Assembly (NCBI RefSeq): GCF_029338175.1
Contig: NZ_CP119862.1
Span: 2,976,001 to 3,040,000 of the forward strand
DNA: 64,000 nt
Direction of reading: 5' to 3'
From: Citrobacter enshiensis
GTDB taxonomy: Bacteria > Pseudomonadota > Gammaproteobacteria > Enterobacterales > Enterobacteriaceae
Part shown: piece by piece, positions 9,898 to 18,624 of the stretch
Position numbering within the stretch: the stretch's first letter is position 1
Layout of the letters: each line of letters begins with the position of its first letter
Notes under the pieces: generated by a model
The model's input: only the letters and a program-made list of their open reading frames with translations
Database searches by the model: none
Told to the model about the DNA's origin: nothing
Made by a program: the position numbers and the translations under genes

Positions 9898-10629
9898 TTA
9901 AGGAAGGTGGAGGTTAATCGCCCGATTATCGGGGCTGCGATGATAGCCGCAGGCGGTCATAAACTCCGCTATCGCTTTTTCCGCATCTATCAGCACCTCA
10001 TCCAGCGACTTATTGGCATCAATATCGACCAGTTTCGCGCCGCCAAACGTCAGTTGTGGCGTTATCGCTATCTTTTTAGCCAGCGCTTCTCTGCGATGAT
10101 CGGGCTTGCGTGCACAGGCAACGTTGAGATCAACATTCAGCTTTATCACCAGGTCAGGCTGGTGACTGGCCATCCAGTGAAACGCAGTACGCTCAAGCTC
10201 TGCCAACCAGGAAACAAAACGGCTCCCTTTCGCATCGGCAGGAAAAACGGTGCCATCGTAAGCGCCAGGAATTTGCACCTGAGGAAAACGGTCGGTTAAT
10301 ACAATTAACCCACGACGGCGACATCCCAGCATATGACGAAAACGCAGTAACCGGCGAAGCACGAAGGACATAATAACTAAAGCCGGTACTGGGCCGGGCA
10401 ATTTCTTTGCCGTTTTAACCTTATTACGCTCAATAGCTTTACCCAATGACTTCCCCATTAATGGTAATTTAACCACTGCACGTCCGACATTCCCCGCCTG
10501 CTTACCTAAATGCACTCTTTCCGCAGGGCCATATTTCAGCAAGCAAGTAATAAGATATTCACAAACCGTTGACTTCCCTGAACCATCGCTGCCAATGACA
10601 GCTATTAGCGGAGGTTTTATTGATTGCAT
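9898..10629 (-). CDS. Thymidylate-kinase-like P-loop kinase, paralogue 1
   Basis: Predicted soluble kinase of 243 residues. The Walker A motif GSDGSGKST is at residues 13-21. A DRFPQ motif, resembling the DRY motif of thymidylate kinases, and a RKPDH motif in the lid region also occur, and ITPQLTFGG precedes the last helices. The protein is clearly paralogous to the two kinases at 10802 and 11557, which share all these motifs. The start at 10629 ([11 protein letters not shown]) is chosen because GAAGGTG precedes it; an in-frame ATG at 10659 lacks a ribosome-binding site. It is divergent from paralogue 2. It is not the housekeeping tmk: it is longer and lies in a lipid or polysaccharide context. 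The substrate is unknown. Confidence 0.75.
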   Translation of the reverse strand: MQSIKPPLIAVIGSDGSGKSTVCEYLITCLLKYGPAERVHLGKQAGNVGRAVVKLPLMGKSLGKAIERNKVKTAKKLPGPVPALVIMSFVLRRLLRFRHMLGCRRRGLIVLTDRFPQVQIPGAYDGTVFPADAKGSRFVSWLAELERTAFHWMASHQPDLVIKLNVDLNVACARKPDHRREALAKKIAITPQLTFGGAKLVDIDANKSLDEVLIDAEKAIAEFMTACGYHRSPDNRAINLHLP

Positions 10630-10801
10630 AAATACACCTTCACTTAAAATATTCACCATGAATATTTTCTTGTTAATATATCCTCGAGGATATGATTGTT
10701 AATACTAAAACTACAATTAGTCATTGTCACAACTTTACTGAACAGATATTCTGGGCACAGGACAGGTAATATACAATCATTTCTTTAATACTGGATTTTT
10801 C

Positions 10802-11545
10802 GTGAGTCAATATACTATTCCCACTATTAATCCCCCCTTCGTGCGGGTGATTGCAATAGTCGGCTGCGATGGTTCAGGTAAATCAACCCTGGCAACCAGC
10901 CTGGTTAATCATCTGGCATCACACATGCCGACAAAACTGCTTTATCTCGGGCAGTCTTCTGGTCGTATTGGTGAATGGATCGAACATTTGCCATTAATCG
11001 GAGCCTCTTTTGGTCGTTACCTGCGGGCAAAAGCGACGCGCGTACACGAATCCCCATCCGCACCTCCTGGGAATATGACGGCATTGGTGATCTTTTTGCT
11101 CTCCTGCTGGAGAGCGTACAAATTTCGCAAAATGTTGACACAAAGTCGGCAGGGAACCTTATTCATCGTCGATCGTTATCCCCAGGTGGAAGTCCCTGGG
11201 TTCCGTTTTGACGGGCCGCAGTTGGCAAAAAACCCCGGCGGTAATCGCTGGGTACGGTTCCTGAGAGCAAACGAAATCAAATTGTATCAGTGGATGGCCT
11301 CCTGGCTGCCTCTGCTGCTGATCAGGCTGGATATCGATGAACAAACCGCCTTCTCGCGTAAGCCGGACCACCAACTTTCCGTGCTTCACGAGAAGGTCGC
11401 CGTCACGCCGCAACTCGCGTTCAACGGGGCGCCGATCCTCGAACTGGACGGTCGCGGGGCGGCGGACAACATTCTTGCTGAGTCATTACGCGCAATTCAG
11501 ACCGTCCTTGGCGATCCCCGGATCGGGTTCGCGATTCCCTTTTGA
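10802..11545 (+). CDS. Thymidylate-kinase-like P-loop kinase, paralogue 2
   Basis: Predicted kinase of 247 residues. Walker A is GCDGSGKST (residues 21-29), followed by VDRYPQVEVPG, RKPDH and VTPQLAFNG, each aligning with paralogues 1 and 3. The apparent start is GTG at 10802 with only a weak ribosome-binding site. It heads a co-oriented run of seven more genes up to 17385, most overlapping or nearly so, which looks like one operon. Its end overlaps the region where paralogue 3 begins. TMK-like proteins of this kind are often annotated in surface-glycan or lipid loci, and a lipid or headgroup substrate is only an inference here. Confidence 0.75.
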   Translation: MSQYTIPTINPPFVRVIAIVGCDGSGKSTLATSLVNHLASHMPTKLLYLGQSSGRIGEWIEHLPLIGASFGRYLRAKATRVHESPSAPPGNMTALVIFLLSCWRAYKFRKMLTQSRQGTLFIVDRYPQVEVPGFRFDGPQLAKNPGGNRWVRFLRANEIKLYQWMASWLPLLLIRLDIDEQTAFSRKPDHQLSVLHEKVAVTPQLAFNGAPILELDGRGAADNILAESLRAIQTVLGDPRIGFAIPF

Positions 11546-11556
11546 GACTGAACGAC

Positions 11557-12309
11557 ATGGATACGAATACGTTAAGCTCGCTCAATTCACCGCAGCCTGA
11601 ATACATACCTGGGCTTATCGCAGTGGTCGGCTGCGACGGCACCGGTAAATCCACGCTGACAACCGATCTGGTAAAAAACCTGCAAACAAAGTGGGTGACC
11701 GAACGCCGATATTTAGGGCTCGTCTCCGGAGAGGATGGCGACAAAATCAAACGTCTGCCGCTGATTGGCACATGGCTTGAGCGACGCCTGGCGGCGAAAT
11801 CGTCAAAAACGCAGAGCATGAGTACCCGCGCGCCCGCGCTCTGGGCGGCGCTAATAATGTACGGCTTCTCATTACGCAGGATGGCCAATCTACGCAAGGT
11901 ACGGCGACTGGCGCAAAGCGGCGTACTGGTGATCAGCGATCGCTACCCCCAGGCCGAAATTTCAGGCTTTCACTATGACGGGCCGGGCATTGGCATAGAG
12001 CGCGCGAAGGGATGGGTGAAAACGCGCATGGCGAAACGCGAGTCGCGGCTGTATCAGGAGATGGCGCTGTACCGCCCCGAACTCATCATTCGCCTTGATA
12101 TTGATATTGATACTGCATTTTCCCGTAAGCCCGACCATGACTACGACGAGCTGCGCGACAAAATCGACATCATGGTGAAGATTACCTACAACGGCTCCAG
12201 AATTCTCGATCTCGACGCCAGAGCGCCCTATCGCGAGGTACTGGAGAAAGCGCTGCAAGCCGCATCCATCGCTGCAACGGACTCTCAGCGCAAGAGCGCT
12301 ATGACATGA
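11557..12309 (+). CDS. Thymidylate-kinase-like P-loop kinase, paralogue 3
   Basis: Predicted kinase of 250 residues with Walker A GCDGTGKST (residues 25-33), SDRYPQAEISGFHYDG and FSRKPDHDYDEL. The central stretch RLPLIGTWLERRLAAK matches LPLIG and LPLMG in the other two paralogues. An alternative TTG start at 11542 would overlap the stop of paralogue 2; I prefer the ATG at 11557, which begins just after a GAGACTGA sequence. Having three copies side by side suggests tandem duplication followed by specialisation, possibly for sequential or alternative phosphorylations (inference). Confidence 0.75.
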   Translation: MDTNTLSSLNSPQPEYIPGLIAVVGCDGTGKSTLTTDLVKNLQTKWVTERRYLGLVSGEDGDKIKRLPLIGTWLERRLAAKSSKTQSMSTRAPALWAALIMYGFSLRRMANLRKVRRLAQSGVLVISDRYPQAEISGFHYDGPGIGIERAKGWVKTRMAKRESRLYQEMALYRPELIIRLDIDIDTAFSRKPDHDYDELRDKIDIMVKITYNGSRILDLDARAPYREVLEKALQAASIAATDSQRKSAMT

Positions 12310-12459
12310 CTATTCCATTGACCCCGTCCGGAACCGGGTTGCTCCCATTGCTAAATGATCTTTGAACTCAGGCGCGGCAATCGTCGCAGATCTGAAATGT
12401 GCGCTGGGCGGGTTTGCCCCTGCTAAGTGATTATCCACCTGGTCTGGCGGTTTTTTTCC

Positions 12460-13797
12460 ATGAAAAAGTGGTTTGCCGATGGCGCTTTTCGCACCATCAT
12501 TCGTAACAGCGCCTATTTAGGCTCCAGCAATGTCGTGAGCGCCCTGCTGGGTTTACTGGCACTTTCCTGTGCAGGTAAAGGCATGACGCCGGCAATGTTT
12601 GGTGTGCTGGTCATTATTCAGTCCTATACCAAAGGCATCAGCGATTTTGCCAAATTTCAGACGTGGCAACTGGTCGTTCAGTACGGCACGCCCGCGCTGG
12701 AAAGCAATAATCCGCAGCAGTTCCGCGATGTAATCTCATTTTCCTTTGGCCTGGATATCGCCAGCGGCGCCGTGGCGATACTCGTCGGGATGCTGCTGCT
12801 GCCATTTCTTTCGCAGTCATTAGGCCTCGATGCAGACAGTTTCTGGCTCGCAATGCTGTACTGCACGCTGATCCCATCCATGGCCTCATCGACGCCAACG
12901 GGGATCCTGCGGGCGGTGAACCGCTTTGATTTGATTGCCATCCAGCAGGCAACTAAACCCTTTCTGCGCGCCCTTGGCAGCGTTATCGCCTATTTTGGCG
13001 ACTATGGGTTTGCTGGTTTCGTGATCACCTGGTATGCCTCAAACCTGGTCGGCGGCACCATGTACTGGTGGTTCGCCGCGCGGGAACTTCGCCGCAGGAA
13101 CATACACAATGCGCTACGGCCACGTCTGTTTGAATCGGCGCGCCGCATTAAAGGCGCATGGAGTTTTGTCTGGGCGACCAACTTTGCCCACACGATATGG
13201 TCTGCGCGCAACTCGTGCAGCACCGTGTTAGTGGGGATTGTTCTGGGCCCCGCCGCTGCCGGGCTGTTTAAAATTGCAATGACCTTTTTTGATGCGACAG
13301 GAACCCCCGCTAAACTCCTCGAAAAGAGCTTTTATCCTGAAGTCATGCGTTTAGATCCGCGCAGCAAAAAGCCGTGGCAACTGGGGATAAAATCAGCGTT
13401 GTTAGCCGGAGGTATCGGTATCGCCGTAGCGCTTGTGATTGTGATTGTCGGTAAACCGCTAATTTCGCTCGTGTTTGGCGTCAAATATCTTCAGGCATAT
13501 GACCTCATACAGGTCATGCTCGGCGCGATTATCGTATCGATGCTGGGCTTTCCTCAGGAATCGTTGCTGCTCATGGCTGGCAAACAGCGTGCTTTCCTGA
13601 CCGCACAGACGATTGCCTCCATCGCCTATATTGTCCTGCTGGTGGGACTGTCGCATCGCTTTGGCGTGATTGGCGCCGCTTTTGCCTACTTCGGCGGACA
13701 GAGCCTGGATGTGCTGCTTTCCCTGATACCAACGTTATATGCCTATAACCGTCGCCATTTACTGAAGTTTACGACGGCCAAAGAGAACCATTCATGA
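12460..13797 (+). CDS. Polysaccharide/lipid flippase-like membrane protein (MOP superfamily)
   Basis: Integral membrane protein of 445 residues with about 12 hydrophobic segments and the general layout of Wzx/MurJ-type MOP exporters: an amphipathic N-terminus (IIRNSAYLGSSNVVSALLGLLALS), a conserved middle loop (FKIAMTFFDATGTPAKLLEKSFYPEVMRL) and paired C-terminal helices. Such proteins flip lipid-linked intermediates across the inner membrane. A GTG at 12427 is also in frame; the ATG at 12460 gives the better N-terminus. It follows the kinases and overlaps the next gene by four bases, so its cargo is likely made by the same island. A ceramide derivative is my inference; an O-antigen-like unit would also fit the fold. 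Confidence 0.72.
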   Translation: MKKWFADGAFRTIIRNSAYLGSSNVVSALLGLLALSCAGKGMTPAMFGVLVIIQSYTKGISDFAKFQTWQLVVQYGTPALESNNPQQFRDVISFSFGLDIASGAVAILVGMLLLPFLSQSLGLDADSFWLAMLYCTLIPSMASSTPTGILRAVNRFDLIAIQQATKPFLRALGSVIAYFGDYGFAGFVITWYASNLVGGTMYWWFAARELRRRNIHNALRPRLFESARRIKGAWSFVWATNFAHTIWSARNSCSTVLVGIVLGPAAAGLFKIAMTFFDATGTPAKLLEKSFYPEVMRLDPRSKKPWQLGIKSALLAGGIGIAVALVIVIVGKPLISLVFGVKYLQAYDLIQVMLGAIIVSMLGFPQESLLLMAGKQRAFLTAQTIASIAYIVLLVGLSHRFGVIGAAFAYFGGQSLDVLLSLIPTLYAYNRRHLLKFTTAKENHS

Positions 13798-14618
13798 CAC
13801 GCGAAACATTCTCACCTGACATTCTGCAGCGCCTGTTTGTGGCCGTAGAAGAAGATGACATCGTAGATCAACATGCCACGCTGCCTGAAATTATTCATCC
13901 GCATTGCACTGAGGAAAATATTCAACGCTGTTATGCCTTATGCCTGCAGTTTTGGGAGGAGGGTGTTGCCCGAAAGGACTTACTGCATTTAGTACTGAAA
14001 CAACTGAAAGGCACCGGGTTATCTGAGAAAGAACGGATGCAATACAAATATATTCGCGCACGTTATAAGCATTTACGTTTTGCCCTGCGACTCTACCGAA
14101 AAAGCCACTACTCAGGCCTCTTATTCAGTAAAACGACCGTTTTTCTCGGGCATTTTCAGGATGGGTTTCGTAATGGGAATAACGATATTATCGCCACTTA
14201 TGGAAAGCGGTTACGTATTTACCTGAGCCTTCCCGTCTGGGCGCTGGTCCATTATTCCCTGCGTCATAGTCAGTTAGAAACGGCAAGTGGATTTCTCGCC
14301 TACTGCCAGGCACAACTGCGCACGCTGCAAACGCTTATTGCCAAACCGAAACTGACGGGAAGCGAATTCCATGACATGCGAAAAATCATTAGCCAGCAGG
14401 TATCTTATTACGACACCTTACGCTCTCTCGATCCGGACAATCAGGATGCCCGGTCAATTTCCCGCTTTCTGGCCGCGATTAATGGTCTGATGGGTGACCG
14501 GCATGATGAAATGGTGGCAGATGATATGGAAATGAGAACCCCCTACGAAGAGCCTTGTGCACTGGACAGTAATATACGCGAGCGTATAGAGCATTTTCTC
14601 GCACATTATCCTCTATAG
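13794..14618 (+). CDS. Unknown alpha-helical protein
   Basis: Hypothetical protein of 274 residues with no signal peptide or membrane segment, predicted almost entirely helical and rich in Arg, His and Tyr (YKYIRARYKHLRFALRLYRK). I do not recognise the family. The stretch HDMRKIISQQVSYYDTL loosely recalls the conserved helix of CHAD-type polyphosphate-binding domains, but the match is weak. The start overlaps the flippase stop (ATGA, 13794-13797) and the end is 48 bases before the YtfJ-like gene, so it is firmly inside the operon. The likely location is the cytoplasm. Confidence 0.7.
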   Translation: MTRETFSPDILQRLFVAVEEDDIVDQHATLPEIIHPHCTEENIQRCYALCLQFWEEGVARKDLLHLVLKQLKGTGLSEKERMQYKYIRARYKHLRFALRLYRKSHYSGLLFSKTTVFLGHFQDGFRNGNNDIIATYGKRLRIYLSLPVWALVHYSLRHSQLETASGFLAYCQAQLRTLQTLIAKPKLTGSEFHDMRKIISQQVSYYDTLRSLDPDNQDARSISRFLAAINGLMGDRHDEMVADDMEMRTPYEEPCALDSNIRERIEHFLAHYPL

Positions 14619-14666
14619 GTTTATCTCCTTATGATTCCCCATACTGACCAGCGAAATAAAGGATAT

Positions 14667-15242
14667 ATGATGCTGCTACGTCCATTACTGGTTGCTTCAT
14701 TCCTGCTCTCTCCGGTGCAGGCGTCCGCGCATAACTTTGTCGTCGGTAAATCGGTACAACCCGTCAGTATTGCAGATCGCGGGGAACTGCTTCTGGATAA
14801 TCAGGATGAATTTAGCTACCGGAGCTGGAATAGCAGCGAACTGGCGGGAAAGGTGCGCATTGTTCAGTACATTGCCGGGCGAACTTCCGCAAAAAAGAAA
14901 AACTCGCTGCTGATTAAAGCGGTCAAGAAAGCGAATTTTCCTCAGGACCGCTTTCAGCCCACCACCATCGTCAATACCGATGATGTGATCTTTGGTTCCG
15001 GTTTTTTCGTGCTGGGTAAAATAGAAAAAAACAAACGGCACTACCCGTGGGCACAATTTATTATCGACAGTGACGGCTTAGGACGAAAGACCTGGCAACT
15101 TAATGAAATGAGTTCAACCATTCTGGTGCTGGATAAAGATGGGCACATTTTATGGGCGAAGGATGGCAATCTGACACCGAAAGAGGTGCAACAGGTCATC
15201 TCGATGGTGCGAAAAGTGATTGGTGAATCGAGCCCTCTATGA
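14667..15242 (+). CDS. YtfJ-family periplasmic thioredoxin-fold protein
   Basis: Exported protein of 191 residues. A signal peptide (MMLLRPLLVASFLLSPVQAS, cleavage after ASA) precedes a YtfJ-type domain containing KVRIVQYIAGRTSAKKKNS, FQPTTIVNTDD and LVLDKDGHILWAKDGNLT. YtfJ has a thioredoxin-like fold without the catalytic cysteines, and none is present here, so a redox role is unlikely. The start at 14667 follows AAAGGAT; the ATG at 14631 lacks a site and would bury the signal peptide. It overlaps lptF by four bases. Coupling of a periplasmic protein to LptFG-like genes suggests a helper in lipid transport (inference). Confidence 0.78.
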   Translation: MMLLRPLLVASFLLSPVQASAHNFVVGKSVQPVSIADRGELLLDNQDEFSYRSWNSSELAGKVRIVQYIAGRTSAKKKNSLLIKAVKKANFPQDRFQPTTIVNTDDVIFGSGFFVLGKIEKNKRHYPWAQFIIDSDGLGRKTWQLNEMSSTILVLDKDGHILWAKDGNLTPKEVQQVISMVRKVIGESSPL

Positions 15243-16309
15243 ATTTAATTGAGCGCTACATCATGACCGGCATTCGTCGACTGGTGGTGACCATCATTGG
15301 TTTTCTGATCTTTATTTTCGCCAGCTATTCCGCTCAGCGCTATCTTACTGAAGCGGCCAACGGCACGTTAGCGCTTGCAGTCGTATTGGATGTTGTCTTC
15401 TATAAGGTACTGATAGCGCTTGAGATGCTGCTACCTGTCGGCCTTTATGTCTCCGTCGGCGTAACCCTCGGCCAGATGTATACTGATTCGGAGATAACAG
15501 CAATATCCGCCTCTGGCGCCAGTCCGCTTCGCCTTTATAGCGCCGTGATGTTTCTCGCCGTTCCGTTGAGTATTCTGGTTACGCTTCTTTCCATGTACGG
15601 CAGACCCTGGGCCTACGCGCAAATTTATCAGTTAGAGCAGCAATCGCAATCTGAGCTGGATATCCGTCATTTGCAGGCCAAAAAGTTTGCTATTAATAAC
15701 AACGGCAGGATGATCCTCGCTCAGCAGATTTTTCCCGCCTCTCATCATCTCAACGATGCGCTGATTTACACCTCTTCAGGCAACAAAACCAACGTATTCA
15801 AGGCCCGCGTCGTTGATGTTGTCGACGCATCGCCTACGACGCCTGCGGTCATGCTGCACTCAGGCACCGCCTATGTACTGGCGCATCAGGGCAGTGATGA
15901 TAACGAACAGATTTACCGTAACCTCCGACTGAATCTCAAACCGTTCGACCAGAATCCTGATGTCAAACGCAAAGCCAAATCCATAACAACGCTTTCTCAC
16001 TCCCGGGATCCCGCTGATATCGCCGAACGGCAGTGGAGGGAAAGTCGCGGTGTTTGTGCGTTTTTAATGGCGTTGCTGGCGATCTCGTTAAGCCGCGTCA
16101 AGCCGCGCCAGGGACGATTTTCAACGCTTCTCCCGCTCACCCTGTTATTTATCGTCATTTTTTATGGCGGTAACATTTGTCGCACGCTGGTTGCCAACGG
16201 TGCGCTTCCCGTCATTCCGGGAGTGTGGTTGATCCCCCTACTCATGCTTGCCGGCGTGTTTATTCTGGTGATTCGCGACTTTGCTCTCCTGGAGAAAATA
16301 CGCCGATGA
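15239..16309 (+). CDS. LptF/YjgP-family permease paralogue
   Basis: Membrane protein of 356 residues of the LptF/LptG family. The N-terminal half has three membrane helices (VVTIIGFLIFIFASYSAQRYL and others). A periplasmic beta-jellyroll domain follows (residues about 120-260), then three C-terminal helices starting at GVCAFLMALLAISLS. The order lptF-lptG matches the normal pair, but the housekeeping lptFG of enterobacteria lie elsewhere (next to pepA), so this is a second set. LptF and LptG work with the ATPase LptB and with LptC to lift lipopolysaccharide from the inner membrane; no LptB or LptC is encoded here. Overlaps at both ends place it in one operon. Confidence 0.85.
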   Translation: MNLIERYIMTGIRRLVVTIIGFLIFIFASYSAQRYLTEAANGTLALAVVLDVVFYKVLIALEMLLPVGLYVSVGVTLGQMYTDSEITAISASGASPLRLYSAVMFLAVPLSILVTLLSMYGRPWAYAQIYQLEQQSQSELDIRHLQAKKFAINNNGRMILAQQIFPASHHLNDALIYTSSGNKTNVFKARVVDVVDASPTTPAVMLHSGTAYVLAHQGSDDNEQIYRNLRLNLKPFDQNPDVKRKAKSITTLSHSRDPADIAERQWRESRGVCAFLMALLAISLSRVKPRQGRFSTLLPLTLLFIVIFYGGNICRTLVANGALPVIPGVWLIPLLMLAGVFILVIRDFALLEKIRR

Positions 16310-17385
16310 AGATATTCAGCCGCTATTTACTACGCCATATCTTTATTGGATTTGCTGCCGCAGCAGGATTATTGCTTCCGCTCTTTACCACCTTCAATCT
16401 GATCAATGAACTTGATGACGTGAGTCCCGGTGGATACCGCTGGACGCAAGCTGTGATTGTCGTGTTAATGACATTGCCCAGAACCCTCATCGATCTTGGC
16501 CCCTTCATCGCGCTGCTTGGCGGTATCATTGGGTTGGGTCAACTGTCGAAAAGCATGGAGTTAACCGCAATCCGTACAACGGGATTCTCCATTTTTAGAA
16601 TAGCCATGGTAGCGCTGTGCGCTGGACTGATGTTGACCTTCGCTCTCAGCGCAACCGACGAGTGGATTGCTTCGCCGCTACAACAGCAGGCGGTGCAAAT
16701 AAAAAACCGTGCCGATGCGCTTGATGGCAGTAACGATGTGGCGGGAAACATTCTGTGGGCACGACGAGACAATGAGTTTGTCACAATAAAGTCTCTGGAT
16801 GAACAGAATCAGCCTGCAGGCATTGAGTTGTTTTACTACCGGCCCGACCGTTCGTTAGAAACCTATATTTATGCACAGACAGCCACGATTTCAGATAGCA
16901 GGACGTGGGTGCTACACGGTGTTAATCAGAAAAAATGGCTAAATGGGAAAGAGACGATAGAAACAACAGCGAACTTGCCGTGGCAATCCCTTTTTGCGGA
17001 CATGAGTCTGTTGGAACTCACCATGCCCAGTAATAGCTTTTCGATTACGCAACTCGGTCATTATATTGCCTGGCTGAAAAAGACGGACCAACCCAGCATC
17101 GAATTTAAGCTGGCGTTGTGGCAAAAGCTGGGATATCCCCTTTTAACCCTGGCGATGATTCTGTTGGCCATCCCCTTCGCCTTTAGCGCCCCCCGTTCCC
17201 CCGGACTGGGCAGTCGCTTAGCCGTCGGCGTGGTCGTTGGGTTACTGACCTATGTCAGTTATCAAATCATCATCAACCTGGGGTTGCTGTTTTCCCTTAA
17301 TGCTCAGTTGACGACGCTGGCGCCGCCGGTATTTCTTTTGGTGGTGGCGTTAATTCTGGTTTATCGATTTGATCGGCAGCACTAA
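16306..17385 (+). CDS. LptG/YjgQ-family permease paralogue
   Basis: Membrane protein of 359 residues, partner of the preceding LptF-like protein. It starts at ATG 16306, overlapping the lptF stop by four bases, with MKIFSRYLLRHIFIGF as the amphipathic first helix. The loop RTLIDLGPFIALLGGIIGLGQLSKSMELTAIRTTG holds the conserved coupling-helix glutamate of the family. A periplasmic domain is flanked by three helices on each side. It should form a heterodimer with the LptF paralogue. Given the ceramide genes immediately convergent to it, I infer that the cargo is a sphingolipid bound for the outer membrane and that the host LptB may supply the ATPase. Confidence 0.85.
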   Translation: MKIFSRYLLRHIFIGFAAAAGLLLPLFTTFNLINELDDVSPGGYRWTQAVIVVLMTLPRTLIDLGPFIALLGGIIGLGQLSKSMELTAIRTTGFSIFRIAMVALCAGLMLTFALSATDEWIASPLQQQAVQIKNRADALDGSNDVAGNILWARRDNEFVTIKSLDEQNQPAGIELFYYRPDRSLETYIYAQTATISDSRTWVLHGVNQKKWLNGKETIETTANLPWQSLFADMSLLELTMPSNSFSITQLGHYIAWLKKTDQPSIEFKLALWQKLGYPLLTLAMILLAIPFAFSAPRSPGLGSRLAVGVVVGLLTYVSYQIIINLGLLFSLNAQLTTLAPPVFLLVVALILVYRFDRQH

Positions 17386-17407
17386 CAGGCAAGACGTTCA
17401 GAAGTCA

Positions 17408-17438
17408 CAGCGGTTATCCCCATGCAGAATAACCGCTG
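17408..17438. terminator. Bidirectional stem-loop between lptG and spt operons
   Basis: A perfect 10-bp inverted repeat (CAGCGGTTAT / ATAACCGCTG) separated by 11 bases, lying in the 66-base gap between two convergent operons. Position and symmetry suggest a shared terminator. Confidence 0.6.
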
Positions 17439-17451
17439 CGGGTATAGAGCA

Positions 17452-18624
17452 TCACTTTTTCAACTGCGCAAACGCATGAATAATTGCGTCAATCTGCTCA
17501 CAGGTATGTGCAGCGTTGACGCTGCAGCGCAACAACGTGATCCCGGCAGGCGCGGCTGGCGGCAAAATGAGGTTCACATAGACACCTGACGCAATCAGTT
17601 CTCGCCAGATACGCAACCCCTCTTCTTTAGCGCCAATAATAACCGGAACCACTGGGCTGATGTGTGAGCTCAGTTCGTAGCCCAGTTTTTCCAGCCCTTC
17701 ATACAGTCGTGCTGCGTTGTCCCACAGTTTTTGGCGCAACTCCGGTTGTGTGGCAATCGTTTTTAACGCGGAGCGTACAGAAGCAATACTCGACGGAGAA
17801 GGCGATGCGGTAAAAATATAAGGGCGGCTGGCATAGCGCAATACATCCATGGCATTAGCGCCAACGGCAAAACCGCCAATGGAAGCCAGACTCTTACTGA
17901 ATGTTCCCACGATGATATCGACATCCTGCTCGACACCTGCCGCCTCAGCCAGTCCCCGTCCCGTCGGGCCCATCACGCCGAAGGAGTGCGCTTCATCGAC
18001 GATCAAAAACCCACCCAGCCGTTTTTTGATATCAACAATTTCGACCAGAGGCGCAATGTCGCCCAGCATACTGTAAATGCCTTCGACAATGATGATTGCG
18101 TCTTTGGCGCGCTCGCCAAGGCGCACCATACGACGCTCCAAATCTTTCGCATCGTTATGGCGGAAACGAATAATTTCTGCACCGCCTAAAGCACAGGCAT
18201 CATAAATACTGGCGTGGCTGTCCGCATCCAGTAATACCACGGCATTATGATCGGCAAGCGTACTGATGACCCCCAAATTGGCGGTATAGCCCGTAGAGAA
18301 GACTATCGCGGACGGACGGCCAAAAAACTCAGCAATCTCCTGCTCTAATGCCAGATGCGGTCCATAACTGCCGTTGGCCATCCGGGAACCGGTCGTTCCC
18401 GTCCCCTGTTTTGCTAATGCGGTCTGAGCATCGGCAATCGCCTGCGCATTAAAGGTCAGTCCGAGGTAGTTATTCGTCCCCGCCAGAATAATCTTTTGAT
18501 CACCAATACGCCCTTCCGTTGCGGAATAGACTTCGTCAATACAGGTGCCAAATGGATTAATCCCTGCTGTGCGAAATTGCTCCCGCTCACTGGCAATGCG
18601 CGAAAATTTATCATAATGGCCCAT
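17452..18624 (-). CDS. spt: Serine palmitoyltransferase-like alpha-oxoamine synthase
   Basis: PLP enzyme of 390 residues. In this family serine condenses with an acyl thioester to give 3-ketosphinganine, the first committed step of sphingolipid synthesis. The PLP lysine is K244 in GTFSKSLASIGGF; D210 and H213 (VDEAHSFG) and H137 (DADSHASIY) complete the cofactor site. The stretch RPYIFTASPSPSS matches the RPYVFTAS loop of Sphingomonas SPT, and GTFSKS is SPT-like rather than the GTLGKA type seen in BioF or Kbl. Its start overlaps the ACP stop by 14 bases, suggesting that the acyl donor is that ACP. BioF-like or Kbl-like alternatives are less likely on these motifs and the neighbourhood. Confidence 0.85.
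   Translation of the reverse strand: MGHYDKFSRIASEREQFRTAGINPFGTCIDEVYSATEGRIGDQKIILAGTNNYLGLTFNAQAIADAQTALAKQGTGTTGSRMANGSYGPHLALEQEIAEFFGRPSAIVFSTGYTANLGVISTLADHNAVVLLDADSHASIYDACALGGAEIIRFRHNDAKDLERRMVRLGERAKDAIIIVEGIYSMLGDIAPLVEIVDIKKRLGGFLIVDEAHSFGVMGPTGRGLAEAAGVEQDVDIIVGTFSKSLASIGGFAVGANAMDVLRYASRPYIFTASPSPSSIASVRSALKTIATQPELRQKLWDNAARLYEGLEKLGYELSSHISPVVPVIIGAKEEGLRIWRELIASGVYVNLILPPAAPAGITLLRCSVNAAHTCEQIDAIIHAFAQLKK

Noticed and set aside
9898-12309. Calling the three kinases thymidylate kinase (tmk)
   Set aside because: They share the P-loop and a DRY-like motif but are longer, triplicated and set in a lipid locus; housekeeping tmk of enterobacteria lies next to holB.
17452-18624. 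Annotation as BioF (8-amino-7-oxononanoate synthase) or Kbl
   Set aside because: The PLP-lysine motif GTFSKS, the RPYIFTAS loop and the neighbouring ACP, FAAL, reductase and GNAT genes fit serine palmitoyltransferase better; no biotin or threonine-catabolism genes are nearby.
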